A stretch of DNA of 64,000 nucleotides from Streptomyces sp. NBC_00582 (GCF_036345155.1 NZ_CP107772.1:7502001-7566000), one strand, 5' to 3'; positions 1 through 7,676 are shown, counted from the first letter of the stretch. The notes: generated by a model not told the origin, from the letters alone. Program-made: numbers and translations.

Positions 1-146
1 GACGCCGGGTCGTCCCACCCCGTGTCGATCAGCACCGGCCCCCGGTCGGTGTCCACGACATACACCAGCGTGAACCCCAGGGGATTGTCCGGGATGGGCA
101 CCCGCAGGGACCGCACACCCCCGCCATGATCGAACGTCGTCGTCAT
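1..146 (-). CDS. MBL-fold metallo-hydrolase, N-terminal part only
   Basis: The first 48 codons of a minus-strand gene that runs off the left edge. The start is the ATG at 146-144, preceded by a good GGAGG ribosome site. The visible N-terminus contains the pattern FTLVYVVDTDRGPVLIDTGW, which is the first strands of the metallo-beta-lactamase fold, where a hydrophobic strand leads to a V/L-I-D-T-G motif. The metal-binding HxHxDH motif lies outside the window, so the substrate cannot be inferred. The gene is divergent from the aldehyde dehydrogenase at 253, and an inverted repeat at 220-235 sits between them, so the two may share a regulator. Confidence 0.75.
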   Translation of the reverse strand, partial: MTTTFDHGGGVRSLRVPIPDNPLGFTLVYVVDTDRGPVLIDTGWDDPA

Positions 147-219
147 CTGCCCTCCGTCCCCCTGCCGGACCCCTGGCCCGAAGCGCGGCACGACCCATGG
201 CCATTGCCCACTATAACTA

Positions 220-235
220 GAACTGGTATCAGTTC
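220..235. promoter_or_regulatory. Perfect inverted repeat, likely repressor operator
   Basis: GAACTG-GTAT-CAGTTC is a perfect 6-bp inverted repeat with a 4-nt spacer between the divergent hydrolase and aldehyde dehydrogenase genes. It overlaps a possible -10 (TATCAG, 227-232) whose -35 would be TTGCCC at 204-209, spacing 17. A TetR-type operator over a promoter is the simplest reading. The half-site spacing differs from the KstR consensus found elsewhere in this window, so a different regulator is likely. Confidence 0.5.
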
Positions 236-252
236 CTGAAACACCGTCAGAA

Positions 253-1734
253 ATGATGCGGACGAAGGCAGTGGCCATGGCTGAGCTCGTGGAACACGGA
301 AAGCTGTTCATCGGCGGAGAGTTGACGGACCCCCTGGGCGATGCCGTCATCGAGGTGATCTCGCCGCACACCGAGGAGGTCATCGGGCGGGTGCCGCACG
401 CCTCCGCGGCGGATGTGGACCGGGCCGTCGCCGTCGCACGGCGGGCGTTCGACGAGGGGCCCTGGCCCCGGCTGTCGCTCGACGAGCGGATCGCGGTCGT
501 CTCCCGCATCAAGGACGGGATCGCGATGCGCCACGAGGAGATCGCCCGGGTGATCTCCTCCGAGAACGGCTCCCCGTACTCCTGGAGCGTCCTCGCGCAG
601 GCCCTCGGCGCGATGATGGTGTGGGACGCGGCGATCACCGTCGCCCGGGGCTTCACCTACGAGGAGCGCCGCGACGGCGTGCTCGGGAAGATCCTCGTAC
701 GGCGCGAGCCGGTAGGGGTCGTCGCGGCCGTCGTCCCCTGGAACGTCCCCCAGTTCGTCGCCGCCGCCAAGCTCGCGCCCGCACTGCTCACGGGCTGCTC
801 GGTGATCCTCAAGCCGTCGCCGGAGTCCCCGCTGGACGCGTACCTCCTCGCGGACATCGCACGCGAGGCGGGGCTGCCGGAGGGGGTGCTGTCGATCCTG
901 CCGGCGGACCGCGAGGTCAGCGAGTACCTGGTCGGGCACCCCGGTGTCGACAAGGTCTCCTTCACCGGCTCGGTCGCGGCGGGCAAGCGGGTCATGGAGG
1001 TGGCCTCCCGCAACCTCACCCGCGTCACGCTGGAGCTCGGCGGCAAGTCGGCGGCGATCGTGCTGCCGGACGCCGATCTGCAGGGCGCGGTCGCCGGGAT
1101 CGTCCCGGCCGCCTGGATGAACAACGGGCAGGCCTGTGTCGCCCAGACCCGTATCCTCCTGCCGCGCTCGCGCTACGACGAGTTCGCCGACGCCTTCGCC
1201 TCCGCCGCGAGCGCCCTCGTCGTCGGGGACCCGCTGGACCCGGCCACCCAGGTGGGCCCGCTGGTCGCCGAGCGGCAGCAGCGCCGCAACCTCGACTACA
1301 TCCGCATCGGCCAGGAGGAGGGCGCGAAGGTTCTGACCGGCGGCGGCCGTCCGGCGGGCCTGGACCGGGGCTGGTACGTCGAGCCGACCCTCTTCGGCGA
1401 CGTCGACAACTCCATGCGGATCGCCCGCGAGGAGATCTTCGGCCCGGTGATCTGCCTCCTCCCCTACGGCGACGAGTCGGAGGCGCTGAAGATCGCCAAC
1501 GACTCCGACTACGGGCTGAGCGGCAGCGTGTGGACCGCCGACGTGGCGCACGGCATCGAGGTCGCGAAGCAGGTCCGTACGGGGACGTACTCCGTCAACA
1601 CCTTCAGCCTCGACATGCTCGGACCGTTCGGCGGCTACAAGAACTCCGGACTGGGGCGGGAGTTCGGGCCCGAGGGCTTCGGCGAGTACCTCGAGCACAA
1701 GATGATCCATCTGCCGGCGGGCTGGGAAGGCTGA
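253..1734 (+). CDS. NAD(P)-dependent aldehyde dehydrogenase
   Basis: A 493-residue enzyme of the aldehyde dehydrogenase superfamily, normal in length. Such enzymes oxidise an aldehyde to the carboxylic acid with NAD(P)+. Visible landmarks are the oxyanion Asn in PWNVPQF (N164), the cofactor-binding KPSPESPL stretch, the FTGS Rossmann glycine motif, the general base Glu in LELGGK (E261), the nucleophile Cys in NGQACV (C295) and EEIFGPV. All key residues are present. The start is uncertain: ATG at 253, 256 or 277, none with a strong ribosome site. Residues before 277 do not match the usual family N-terminus, so 277 (485 aa) is possible. A ferredoxin gene follows after 8 nt. That pairing is common beside cytochrome P450 genes, so the substrate may be the product of a P450, but no P450 is in the window. 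Confidence 0.93.
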   Translation: MMRTKAVAMAELVEHGKLFIGGELTDPLGDAVIEVISPHTEEVIGRVPHASAADVDRAVAVARRAFDEGPWPRLSLDERIAVVSRIKDGIAMRHEEIARVISSENGSPYSWSVLAQALGAMMVWDAAITVARGFTYEERRDGVLGKILVRREPVGVVAAVVPWNVPQFVAAAKLAPALLTGCSVILKPSPESPLDAYLLADIAREAGLPEGVLSILPADREVSEYLVGHPGVDKVSFTGSVAAGKRVMEVASRNLTRVTLELGGKSAAIVLPDADLQGAVAGIVPAAWMNNGQACVAQTRILLPRSRYDEFADAFASAASALVVGDPLDPATQVGPLVAERQQRRNLDYIRIGQEEGAKVLTGGGRPAGLDRGWYVEPTLFGDVDNSMRIAREEIFGPVICLLPYGDESEALKIANDSDYGLSGSVWTADVAHGIEVAKQVRTGTYSVNTFSLDMLGPFGGYKNSGLGREFGPEGFGEYLEHKMIHLPAGWEG

Positions 1735-1742
1735 GAGGGGCC

Positions 1743-1976
1743 ATGGGGGACCGTTGGCACGTGGAGGTCGACCGCTCGCTGTGCATCGGCTCGGCCCAGT
1801 GCATCCACCACGCCCCGGACGGCTTCCGCCTCGACACCGCCCGCCAGTCCCACCCGGTCGACCCGGACGCGGACGCGAACGAGCGGGTGCTGACGGCGGC
1901 GGAGAGCTGCCCGGTGGAGGCGATCGCGATCACGCTGCTGGGGAGCGGGGAGGCGGTGTTCCCGCCGGAGGACTGA
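1743..1976 (+). CDS. P450-type ferredoxin, probable [3Fe-4S]
   Basis: A 77-residue soluble electron carrier. Cysteines are at 14, 20 and 56 (CxxSxxC then CP). The position that holds the second cysteine of a [4Fe-4S] motif is Ser17. This pattern is typical of small [3Fe-4S] or non-canonical ferredoxins that feed cytochromes P450 in actinomycetes. The ATG lies 8 nt after the aldehyde dehydrogenase stop, with GAGAGGGG overlapping that stop as the ribosome site, so the two are probably one transcript. It ends in a hydrophilic acidic tail. The redox partner is not visible here. Confidence 0.88.
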   Translation: MGDRWHVEVDRSLCIGSAQCIHHAPDGFRLDTARQSHPVDPDADANERVLTAAESCPVEAIAITLLGSGEAVFPPED

Positions 1977-2047
1977 GACCCCCACCTCGTTGAAAAAATC
2001 TTCCTTTGGGGGGTTCCATCCGGTTTGAGGAGTTCTATCCTGGAAGT

Positions 2048-2228
2048 GGCCTACGAGGCGAGTGAGGGAGTCCGACCGGAGTAGCCGACCACAGCGAGAC
2101 GCGAAGGCATCCGCTGAGGCCGACGTCGACGGTAGGGCTGAGAGGCCGAAAAGCAGCAGTCGGGCTGGACGGCGACCCCCAACACCTGATCCGGGCAATA
2201 CCGGCGAAGGGAACCCGTCTCGTAGGTT
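2048..2228 (+). ncRNA. TPP-riboswitch-like structured RNA
   Basis: This stretch contains the conserved TPP riboswitch (THI box) core. CTGAGA is at 2138-2143. CTGATC at 2186-2191 is followed by a CCGG/CCGG mini-helix and GCGAAGGGAA at 2204-2213. The outer helix is strong: 2048-2060 pairs with 2216-2228 over 13 bp, of which 8 in a row are Watson-Crick (CCTACGAG with CTCGTAGG). The arm between the 5' conserved GGGAG (2067-2071) and CTGAGA is unusually long, about 65 nt, implying an expanded P3. The RNA ends 24 nt before the GTG of the gene at 2253, which lacks a ribosome site. Neither flanking gene is a known thiamine gene, so the regulatory target is odd. The identification rests on motif matching by eye, not a covariance search. 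Confidence 0.62.
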
Positions 2229-2252
2229 CTTCGCGTCCCGTACGGTGCGGTC

Positions 2253-2843
2253 GTGACCGAGGACGAGTACAGCGCGGCCGACATCCGGATCGTCGAGGGC
2301 GTCGAAGCCGTGCTCCGTGGGCCCGGCATGTACTTCGGCGTCGGCCTGGACAGCCCGCGCCTGCCGACGCGGGCGTTCGAGCAGGTGGTGGGCTGGTCGC
2401 TGCATCCGGCCACGCGGGTCGCTCCCGTGCACGCCCTGCGCGTCGAGGCGGAGATCCTCGGCGACCTCGCTTTCCGCGTCGTCGACGACGCGTCCGAGGC
2501 GCTGGGGGAGGACGGAACGCCCCGCATCGGCTTCGGTTCGCTCATCGGCCCCGACCGCTGGTGCTGCTGGGCCGTCTCCGCCGTGAGCGCGCGTACCGTC
2601 GTCGAGGTCTGGCGCGACGGCCGTGGGCTGCGGCAGGAGCTGGCCGGCGGCGGGCCGCTCGCGGAGCCGGAGCGGTTCACGCCGCCCCCCGGGGCGGGGA
2701 CCCGCATGGAGTTCCAGCTCGACGAGGCGTCCCTCGCCCCTGGCGCGGCGATCACCGCCGCCCTGAGCTCACTGGACCTGCACGGCTCGGCGTGCGAGGA
2801 GTCCGCCGGGCCGTTCCGTCTTCTCCTGCGCGACCTGCGGTGA
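2253..2843 (+). CDS. GyrB-like ATPase-domain protein of unknown role
   Basis: A 196-residue protein starting with GTG. Its N-terminus (IRIVEGVEAVLRGPGMYFG) closely follows the opening of DNA gyrase B and topoisomerase IV B (a V-x-x-G-L-x-A-V-R-x-R-P-G-M-Y-I-G pattern). A later stretch, WRDGRGLRQEL...GAGTRMEFQLD, resembles the GyrB segment before the transducer. The ATP-binding Asn/Asp motifs of GHKL enzymes (an E-x-V-D-N-S type helix and D-N-G-R-G) are not recognisable, so it is likely a degenerate, non-catalytic relative. No transducer, TOPRIM or DNA-binding part is present. It lies just downstream of a TPP-riboswitch-like RNA. The function is unknown. Confidence 0.72.
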   Translation: MTEDEYSAADIRIVEGVEAVLRGPGMYFGVGLDSPRLPTRAFEQVVGWSLHPATRVAPVHALRVEAEILGDLAFRVVDDASEALGEDGTPRIGFGSLIGPDRWCCWAVSAVSARTVVEVWRDGRGLRQELAGGGPLAEPERFTPPPGAGTRMEFQLDEASLAPGAAITAALSSLDLHGSACEESAGPFRLLLRDLR

Positions 2844-3020
2844 GTAGTCCGCCGGTCCGGTCACCTGCGCCGGGGCAATCTGCGGTGATCGGTCCCGCGG
2901 GGCGTGTCGGCCCGCGTCTGTGCGATCTGCGGTGAGCAGTCCGCCGGTCCGGTCACCGGCGCCGGGGCGATCCGCGGTGATCGGTCCCGCGGGGCGTGTC
3001 GGCCCGCGCCTGCGTGATCC
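2827..3020. repeat. 92-nt tandem direct repeat, two copies
   Basis: Two adjacent copies of a 92-nt unit (2827-2918 and 2919-3010, with similarity running on to about 3020), differing at only a handful of positions. The first copy contains the stop codon of the GyrB-like gene (2841-2843), and the second ends just short of the convergent kstR stop at 3028. It looks like a local duplication of the gene's 3' end, not a mobile element. Confidence 0.85.
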
Positions 3021-3027
3021 GTGGGGA

Positions 3028-3651
3028 TCAGGCCGGCGGCCTGTTCGGGTCCGTTACGTCGATCAGGCGGCACACCGTCTCGATGTCGATGCGGACCTGG
3101 GCGATGGAGGCCCGGCCCGAGAGCCAGGTGATCAGGGCCGAGTGCCAGGTGTGCTCGATGACGCGGACCGCCGACAGCTGCTCGGGGGTGGGGTCGCTCA
3201 GGCCCATCGCGTCGAGGATGATCGCGGTCGTCTGCCGGGAGACCTGGTCGACCTCGGGGGAGACGCTGCGGTCGGCGAACGTCAGGGCGCGGACCATCGC
3301 GTCCGCCAGATGCGGCTCGCGCTGCAACGCGCGGAAGGCGCGCATCAGCGTCTCCGCGACCCGCTCCGCCGGACGGTCCCCGGACGGCGGCTTCTTGCGG
3401 AGCGTGCCGTGCATGTGCTCGAGCTGGTCCTGCATGGTCGCGACCAGCAGATGCACCTTGGACGGGAAGTAGCGGTACAGCGTGCCGAGCGCGACCTGCG
3501 AGGACTCGGCGACCTCCCGCATCTGCACCGCGTCGAAACCGCCCCGGCTGGCCAACTGCGCGCTCGCGTGCAGGATGCGCCGGCGGCGGGCCTCCTGCCG
3601 CTCCGTGAGCGGGGAGGAGGCGGGGCGCTGGGTGGACTCTTCCGCAGGCAT
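3028..3651 (-). CDS. kstR: TetR-family repressor of lipid/steroid genes, KstR-like
   Basis: A 207-residue TetR-family DNA-binding repressor. After a short charged leader, residues about 20-75 form the TetR helix-turn-helix. The stretch VALGTLYRYFPSKVHLLVA and the preceding AVQM-REVA match mycobacterial KstR almost residue for residue. The C-terminal ligand domain also follows KstR (EVDQV, RVIEHTW, LITWLSGRAS). KstR represses cholesterol/steroid catabolic genes and is released by a CoA thioester of a cholesterol metabolite. Streptomyces homologues may sense related lipid-CoA species. The start is the ATG at 3651-3649 with a weak ribosome site; the frame stays open 150 nt further upstream but without KstR similarity. 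The upstream region contains a perfect KstR consensus (3805-3818), and another lies before the operon at 21309. Confidence 0.85.
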   Translation of the reverse strand: MPAEESTQRPASSPLTERQEARRRRILHASAQLASRGGFDAVQMREVAESSQVALGTLYRYFPSKVHLLVATMQDQLEHMHGTLRKKPPSGDRPAERVAETLMRAFRALQREPHLADAMVRALTFADRSVSPEVDQVSRQTTAIILDAMGLSDPTPEQLSAVRVIEHTWHSALITWLSGRASIAQVRIDIETVCRLIDVTDPNRPPA

Positions 3652-3804
3652 GGGGCACCGTTCCGTGACAGTCGGTGAGGGTCGGTGATCACACAGCATG
3701 GCAGGGCCGCCGGGTCGCTGTGAGCCGTGGCGTGAATCACCTGATCCACTTCTCCCAGCACCCCTACCTGCCGGTAGATTCGGAGCCTCCCGAACGATCA
3801 AGTC

Positions 3805-3818
3805 TGAAACTTGTTCTA
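3805..3818. promoter_or_regulatory. KstR operator between kstR and the glycosyltransferase operon
   Basis: TGAAACTTGTTCTA fits the published KstR consensus TNNAACNNGTTNNA at every fixed position. A rightward -10 (TACATT, 3817-3822) overlaps it. A leftward promoter candidate (TTGATC at 3801-3796, 17-nt spacing, TCTACC) lies beside it. The site can therefore control both kstR itself and the divergent operon starting at 3873. Confidence 0.72.
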
Positions 3819-3872
3819 CATTAGCGTCTCGTCGTAACCTCGCGGGACAGTGCAGGCAGAAGGGGGCCCGGA

Positions 3873-5255
3873 GTGACCGCTGAGGCCAGTCAGGCGGGGT
3901 CCCGGCGTGACCTCGCCGCCGACGGCGGGCGACCGCTCGACATCGCGCTCCTCACCTATAAGGGGAACCCGTTCTGCGGCGGCCAGGGTGTCTACGTACG
4001 GCACCTCTCCCGCGAACTGGTCCGGCTCGGCCACCGCGTCGAGGTCATCGGCTCCCAGCCGTACCCCGTCCTCGACGAGAGCCACGACGGCCCGACCCTG
4101 ACCGAGCTGCCCAGCCTCGACCTCTACCGCTCCCCGGACCCCTTCCGCACCCCCGGGCGCGACGAGTACCGCGACTGGATCGACGCCCTCGAGGTCGCCA
4201 CCATGTGGACCGGAGGCTTCCCGGAGCCCCTGACGTTCTCCCTGCGCGCCCGCCGCCATCTGCGCGCCCGCCGCGGTGAGTTCGACGTCGTGCACGACAA
4301 CCAGACCCTCGGCTACGGCCTGTTGGGCGATGTCGGCGCCCCCCTGGTCACCACCATCCACCACCCCATCACCGTCGACCGGCAGTTGGAGCTCGACGCC
4401 GCCGACGGCTGGCAGCAGCGACTGTCCAAGCGCCGCTGGTACGCCTTCACCCGGATGCAGAAGCGCGTCGCCCGCCGACTGCCCTCCGTGCTCACCGTCT
4501 CCGGCACCTCCCGCCGGGAGATCGTCGACCACCTCGGCGTCCGCGACGACCGCATCCACGTCGTCCACATCGGCGCCGACACCGACCTGTTCTCCCCCGA
4601 CCCGGCCGTGCCCGTCGTACCCGGCCGGATCGTCACGACCTCCAGCGCGGACGTCCCCCTCAAGGGCCTGGTCTTCCTCGTCGAGGCCCTGGCGAAGGTC
4701 CGCACCGAGCACCCCGACGCCCACCTCGTCGTCGTCGGCAAACGCCCCACCGAGGGACCCGTCGCCCACACGATCGAACGCTACGGCCTCGAAGGCGCCG
4801 TCGAGTTCGTCAAGGGCATCTCCGACGCCGAACTCGTCGACCTCGTGCGCTCGGCGGAGGTCGCCTGCGTGCCGTCCCTGTACGAGGGCTTCAGCCTGCC
4901 CGCCGCCGAGGCCATGGCCACCGGGACCCCGCTCGTCGCCACCACCGGCGGCGCCATCCCCGAGGTCGCCGGACGCGACGGCGAGACCTGCCTCGCCGTA
5001 CCCCCGGGCGACGCGGGCGCCCTCGCCGCCGCCCTCGGCCGGCTCCTCGGCGACGCCGACCTGCGCGCCCGGCTCGGCGCCGCCGGACGCGACCGCGTCC
5101 TGCGGAACTTCACCTGGGCACGCGCCGCCGAGGGAACCGTGGCCCGCTACCGCGAGGCGATAGCCGGGGGCGCCCGCCGCCCGGCGACCGGGATGCCCGA
5201 AGATGTTGACGTCGTAAACCGAGCATCCGATCGCGAAAGCAGGGCCACGTGCTGA
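3873..5255 (+). CDS. GT4-family glycosyltransferase
   Basis: A 460-residue retaining glycosyltransferase with two Rossmann domains (GT-B fold). The N-terminal half carries GNPFCGGQGVYVRHLSREL, the glycine-rich acceptor loop of GT4 enzymes, where the first domain meets the sugar nucleotide phosphates. The C-terminal donor domain shows the GT4 E-x7-E motif in YEGFSLPAAEAMATGTPLVA, with glycine-rich stretches around it. It uses a nucleotide sugar, but donor and acceptor cannot be read. The start is the GTG at 3873, where GGAG overlaps closely; the leader to residue 20 is variable. It is the first gene of a three-gene operon with the methyltransferase (7-nt overlap) and the prenyltransferase-like protein, directly behind a KstR site. 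That suggests a role tied to lipid or polyprenyl metabolism. Confidence 0.9.
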   Translation: MTAEASQAGSRRDLAADGGRPLDIALLTYKGNPFCGGQGVYVRHLSRELVRLGHRVEVIGSQPYPVLDESHDGPTLTELPSLDLYRSPDPFRTPGRDEYRDWIDALEVATMWTGGFPEPLTFSLRARRHLRARRGEFDVVHDNQTLGYGLLGDVGAPLVTTIHHPITVDRQLELDAADGWQQRLSKRRWYAFTRMQKRVARRLPSVLTVSGTSRREIVDHLGVRDDRIHVVHIGADTDLFSPDPAVPVVPGRIVTTSSADVPLKGLVFLVEALAKVRTEHPDAHLVVVGKRPTEGPVAHTIERYGLEGAVEFVKGISDAELVDLVRSAEVACVPSLYEGFSLPAAEAMATGTPLVATTGGAIPEVAGRDGETCLAVPPGDAGALAAALGRLLGDADLRARLGAAGRDRVLRNFTWARAAEGTVARYREAIAGGARRPATGMPEDVDVVNRASDRESRATC

Positions 5256-5995
5256 CCGTCGACTTCTCCAGATTCCCGCTCGCCCCGGGCGACCGAGTCC
5301 TGGACCTCGGCTGCGGAGCCGGCCGGCACGCCTTCGAGTGCTACCGGCGCGGCGCCCAGGTCGTGGCCCTCGACCAGAACGGCGAGGAGATCCGCGAGGT
5401 CGCCAAGTGGTTCGCCGCGATGAAGGAGGCCGGCGAGGCCCCCGAGGGCGCCACCGCCACCGCCATGGAGGGCGACGCCCTCGCCCTGCCCTTCCCCGAC
5501 GAGTCCTTCGACGTCGTCATCATCTCCGAGGTCATGGAGCACATCCCCGACGACAAGGGCGTCCTCGCCGAGATGGTCCGGGTACTGAAGCCCGGCGGCC
5601 GCATCGCCATCACCGTGCCCCGCTACGGCCCCGAGAAGGTCTGCTGGGCGCTCTCCGACGCCTACCACGAGGTCGAGGGCGGCCACATCCGCATCTACAA
5701 GGCCGACGAACTCCTCGCCAAGATCCGCGAGGCCGGACTCAAGCCGTACGGCACCCACCACGCCCACGCGCTGCACTCGCCGTACTGGTGGCTCAAGTGC
5801 GCCTTCGGCGTCGACAACGACAAGGCGCTGCCGGTCCGCGCGTACCACCAGCTGCTGGTCTGGGACATCATGAAGAAGCCCCTCGCCACCCGGGTCGCCG
5901 AACAGGCGCTCAACCCGCTCATCGGCAAGAGCTTCGTCGCCTACGCCACCAAGCCCCACCTGCCCCGCACCGGCCTCGAGGCGGCCGCCCGGTGA
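5249..5995 (+). CDS. Class I SAM-dependent methyltransferase
   Basis: A 248-residue Rossmann-fold methyltransferase. Motif I is VLDLGCGAGRHAFE (residues about 19-32), motif II is VVALDQN, the post-I motif gives MEGDALALPFPDESFDVVI and motif III is LKPGGRIAITVPR. This is the Methyltransf_11/UbiE-like class that methylates small molecules or lipid head groups. The GTG start overlaps the end of the glycosyltransferase gene by 7 nt, and its own stop overlaps the next GTG by 4 nt, so the three are translationally coupled. The C-terminal third (residues 150-248), with HHAHALHSPYWWLKCAFG, is not part of the core fold and may position a hydrophobic acceptor. The substrate is unknown. Confidence 0.92.
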   Translation: MLTVDFSRFPLAPGDRVLDLGCGAGRHAFECYRRGAQVVALDQNGEEIREVAKWFAAMKEAGEAPEGATATAMEGDALALPFPDESFDVVIISEVMEHIPDDKGVLAEMVRVLKPGGRIAITVPRYGPEKVCWALSDAYHEVEGGHIRIYKADELLAKIREAGLKPYGTHHAHALHSPYWWLKCAFGVDNDKALPVRAYHQLLVWDIMKKPLATRVAEQALNPLIGKSFVAYATKPHLPRTGLEAAAR

Positions 5996-7062
5996 CCACC
6001 CCCCGGACAGAACACCTCGTCCTGCCCGGGGTCCTCACCGCCGAGCAGGCCGCCGCGACCGTCGCCGGCATCCTCGCCGTACAGCGGGAGGACGGCGCGA
6101 TCCCCTGGTTCCGGGGCCATCACCTCGACCCCTGGGACCACACCGAGGCCGCGATGGCCCTGGACGCCGCGGGAGAACACGAGGCCGCTGAACGCGCCTA
6201 CCTGTGGCTCGCCCGGCACCAGAACGAGGACGGCTCCTGGTACGCCGCCTACGCCGACGGCGCCTTCGACGACGTCACCGACACCGGGCGCGAGTCCAAC
6301 TTCGTCGCCTACATCGCCGTGGGCGTCTGGCACCACTACCTCTCCACCGGCGACGACACCTTCCTCGACCGCATGTGGCCGGCCGTCTACGCGGCCGTCG
6401 AATGGGTGCTGCGACTCCAGCAGCCGGGCGGGCAGATCGGCTGGCGGCAGGACGACGACGGCACCCCCACCACCGACGCCCTCCTCACCGGCTCCTCCTC
6501 CATCCACCAGGCACTGCGCTGCGCGCTCGCCATCGCCGAACAGCGAGAAGAGCCCCAGCCGGACTGGGAGTTGGCCGCGGGCGCGCTACGGCACGCCATA
6601 CGACGCCACCCCGAGCGGTTCCTCGACAAGGACCGCTACTCCATGGACTGGTACTACCCCGTGCTGGGCGGCGCGCTGACCGGCGCCGAGGCCAAGTCCC
6701 GCATAGAGGCGGACTGGGAGCGCTTCGTCGTCCCCGGATTCGGTGTGCGGTGCGTCGTACCCAACCCCTGGGTCACCGGCGGGGAGTCGGCCGAACTCGC
6801 CCTCGCCCTGTGGGCGATGGGCGAGTCCGACCGGGCGCTTGTCGTTCTCCAGTCCATTCAGCATCTGCGGGACCCGGAGTCGGGGCTGTACTGGACGGGG
6901 TACGTGTTTGAGGACCAGGCGATATGGCCGCAGGAGCTGACTACTTGGACCGCGGGGTCCTTGCTGCTCGCGGTGGCTGCGCTGGGGGGCCATGAGGCCA
7001 CGTGCGCGGTGTTCGGGGGTGAGCAGCTGCCCTGGGGGCTCGAGGCGGACTGCTGCGGGTGA
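5992..7062 (+). CDS. Prenyltransferase/terpene-cyclase-like alpha-alpha barrel protein
   Basis: A 356-residue protein made of repeated helical units such as AVQREDGAIPW and ARHQNEDGSWYAAY. These match the QW-like motifs of squalene-hopene cyclases and prenyltransferase alpha/alpha barrels. Automated pipelines usually call this family prenyltransferase. However, the DxDD acid motif of cyclases is not seen, and the tryptophan-rich six-helix-hairpin pattern could equally suit a glycoside-hydrolase-like fold, so the activity is unproven. It starts with GTG inside the methyltransferase stop (GTGA). It is the last gene of the operon; a strong hairpin terminator follows at 7095. Confidence 0.75.
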   Translation: MTTPRTEHLVLPGVLTAEQAAATVAGILAVQREDGAIPWFRGHHLDPWDHTEAAMALDAAGEHEAAERAYLWLARHQNEDGSWYAAYADGAFDDVTDTGRESNFVAYIAVGVWHHYLSTGDDTFLDRMWPAVYAAVEWVLRLQQPGGQIGWRQDDDGTPTTDALLTGSSSIHQALRCALAIAEQREEPQPDWELAAGALRHAIRRHPERFLDKDRYSMDWYYPVLGGALTGAEAKSRIEADWERFVVPGFGVRCVVPNPWVTGGESAELALALWAMGESDRALVVLQSIQHLRDPESGLYWTGYVFEDQAIWPQELTTWTAGSLLLAVAALGGHEATCAVFGGEQLPWGLEADCCG

Positions 7063-7067
7063 CCCGT

Positions 7068-7100
7068 CCGTTGTGGCTGGTCGCGCAGTTCCCCGCGCCC
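7068..7100 (+). repeat. Dispersed Streptomyces intergenic repeat, copy 1
   Basis: The element begins CCGTTGTGGCTGGTCGCGCA and ends in CCCCGCGCCCT. A second copy with a few changes sits at 18143-18177 after another gene end. In Streptomyces this short sequence is recalled as very frequent just after genes. Here it leads directly into a terminator hairpin. Confidence 0.65.
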
Positions 7101-7125
7101 TCAAGGGGCACCCCTTGAGGGGCGC
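7095..7125. terminator. Hairpin terminator between convergent genes
   Basis: TCAAGGGG-CA-CCCCTTGA with flanking GCGCCC/GGGCGC forms a long GC-rich stem. It lies between the end of the prenyltransferase-like gene (7062) and the convergent membrane gene (stop at 7156), so it can act in both directions. No U tract is present, as is usual in Streptomyces. Confidence 0.75.
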
Positions 7126-7155
7126 TCCTGGCGGGCGCTCCCGTCGGCGGCGCCC

Positions 7156-7446
7156 TCAGTGGCGGTGGACTCGATTCGCGATCGCGTGTCCGATGAAGAG
7201 GTACACCACCGCCGCCAGGCCGTAACCGGCCACCACCCTCGCCCACGCCTCGTCGAAGGTGAACAGGTCGTGGGACCAGCCCGCCAGCCAGCGGGCCACG
7301 TCATGGACGAACTGGACGAACTCGTTGCCACGATTGGCGTCCAGCAGGTACATGAGGATCCACAGGCCCAGGATGAGGGCCATCACGTCGGCCACGACCG
7401 CGATGACGGTGCCGGCCTGGTTCGCGCCGTTGCGATATCGGGACAT
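7156..7446 (-). CDS. Small integral membrane protein, two helices
   Basis: A 96-residue protein. The start is the ATG at 7446, with a perfect GGAGGG ribosome site 3-8 nt upstream. Two hydrophobic helices are clear: AGTVIAVVADVMALILGLWILMYLL split by a charged hinge (about residues 11-35) and VVAGYGLAAVVYLFIGHAIA (about 71-90). Between them lies an amphipathic Trp-rich stretch (FVHDVARWLAGWSHDLF). It ends in a basic NRVHRH tail. The layout resembles small actinobacterial membrane proteins of unknown function. It is a single gene with no partner. Confidence 0.82.
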   Translation of the reverse strand: MSRYRNGANQAGTVIAVVADVMALILGLWILMYLLDANRGNEFVQFVHDVARWLAGWSHDLFTFDEAWARVVAGYGLAAVVYLFIGHAIANRVHRH

Positions 7447-7676
7447 GCCCTCCGGGTTACCGCTCCCACGCGTCCGAAACCCCGCTCCGCGAGAGGCCGT
7501 CATTTCGCCACCGCCGACGTGGAGTTGACCCTTCCGGGGCGCCCTGTTCGAAGGGGTCGCCGATGATCCTGGTCCCCTTGAGTGGCAGGAGGGCCGTTGT
7601 CCGACCCCGGAAGACACGCGATCGAGGAACCCCGACTCACCACCCGGTGAACCCGATCGCCATCTTCCTCTGAACC

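Noticed and set aside
2062..2256. Plus-strand 64-codon frame overlapping the TPP-like RNA
   Set aside because: No ribosome site, Arg/Ser-rich product, and the region is explained by a structured RNA.
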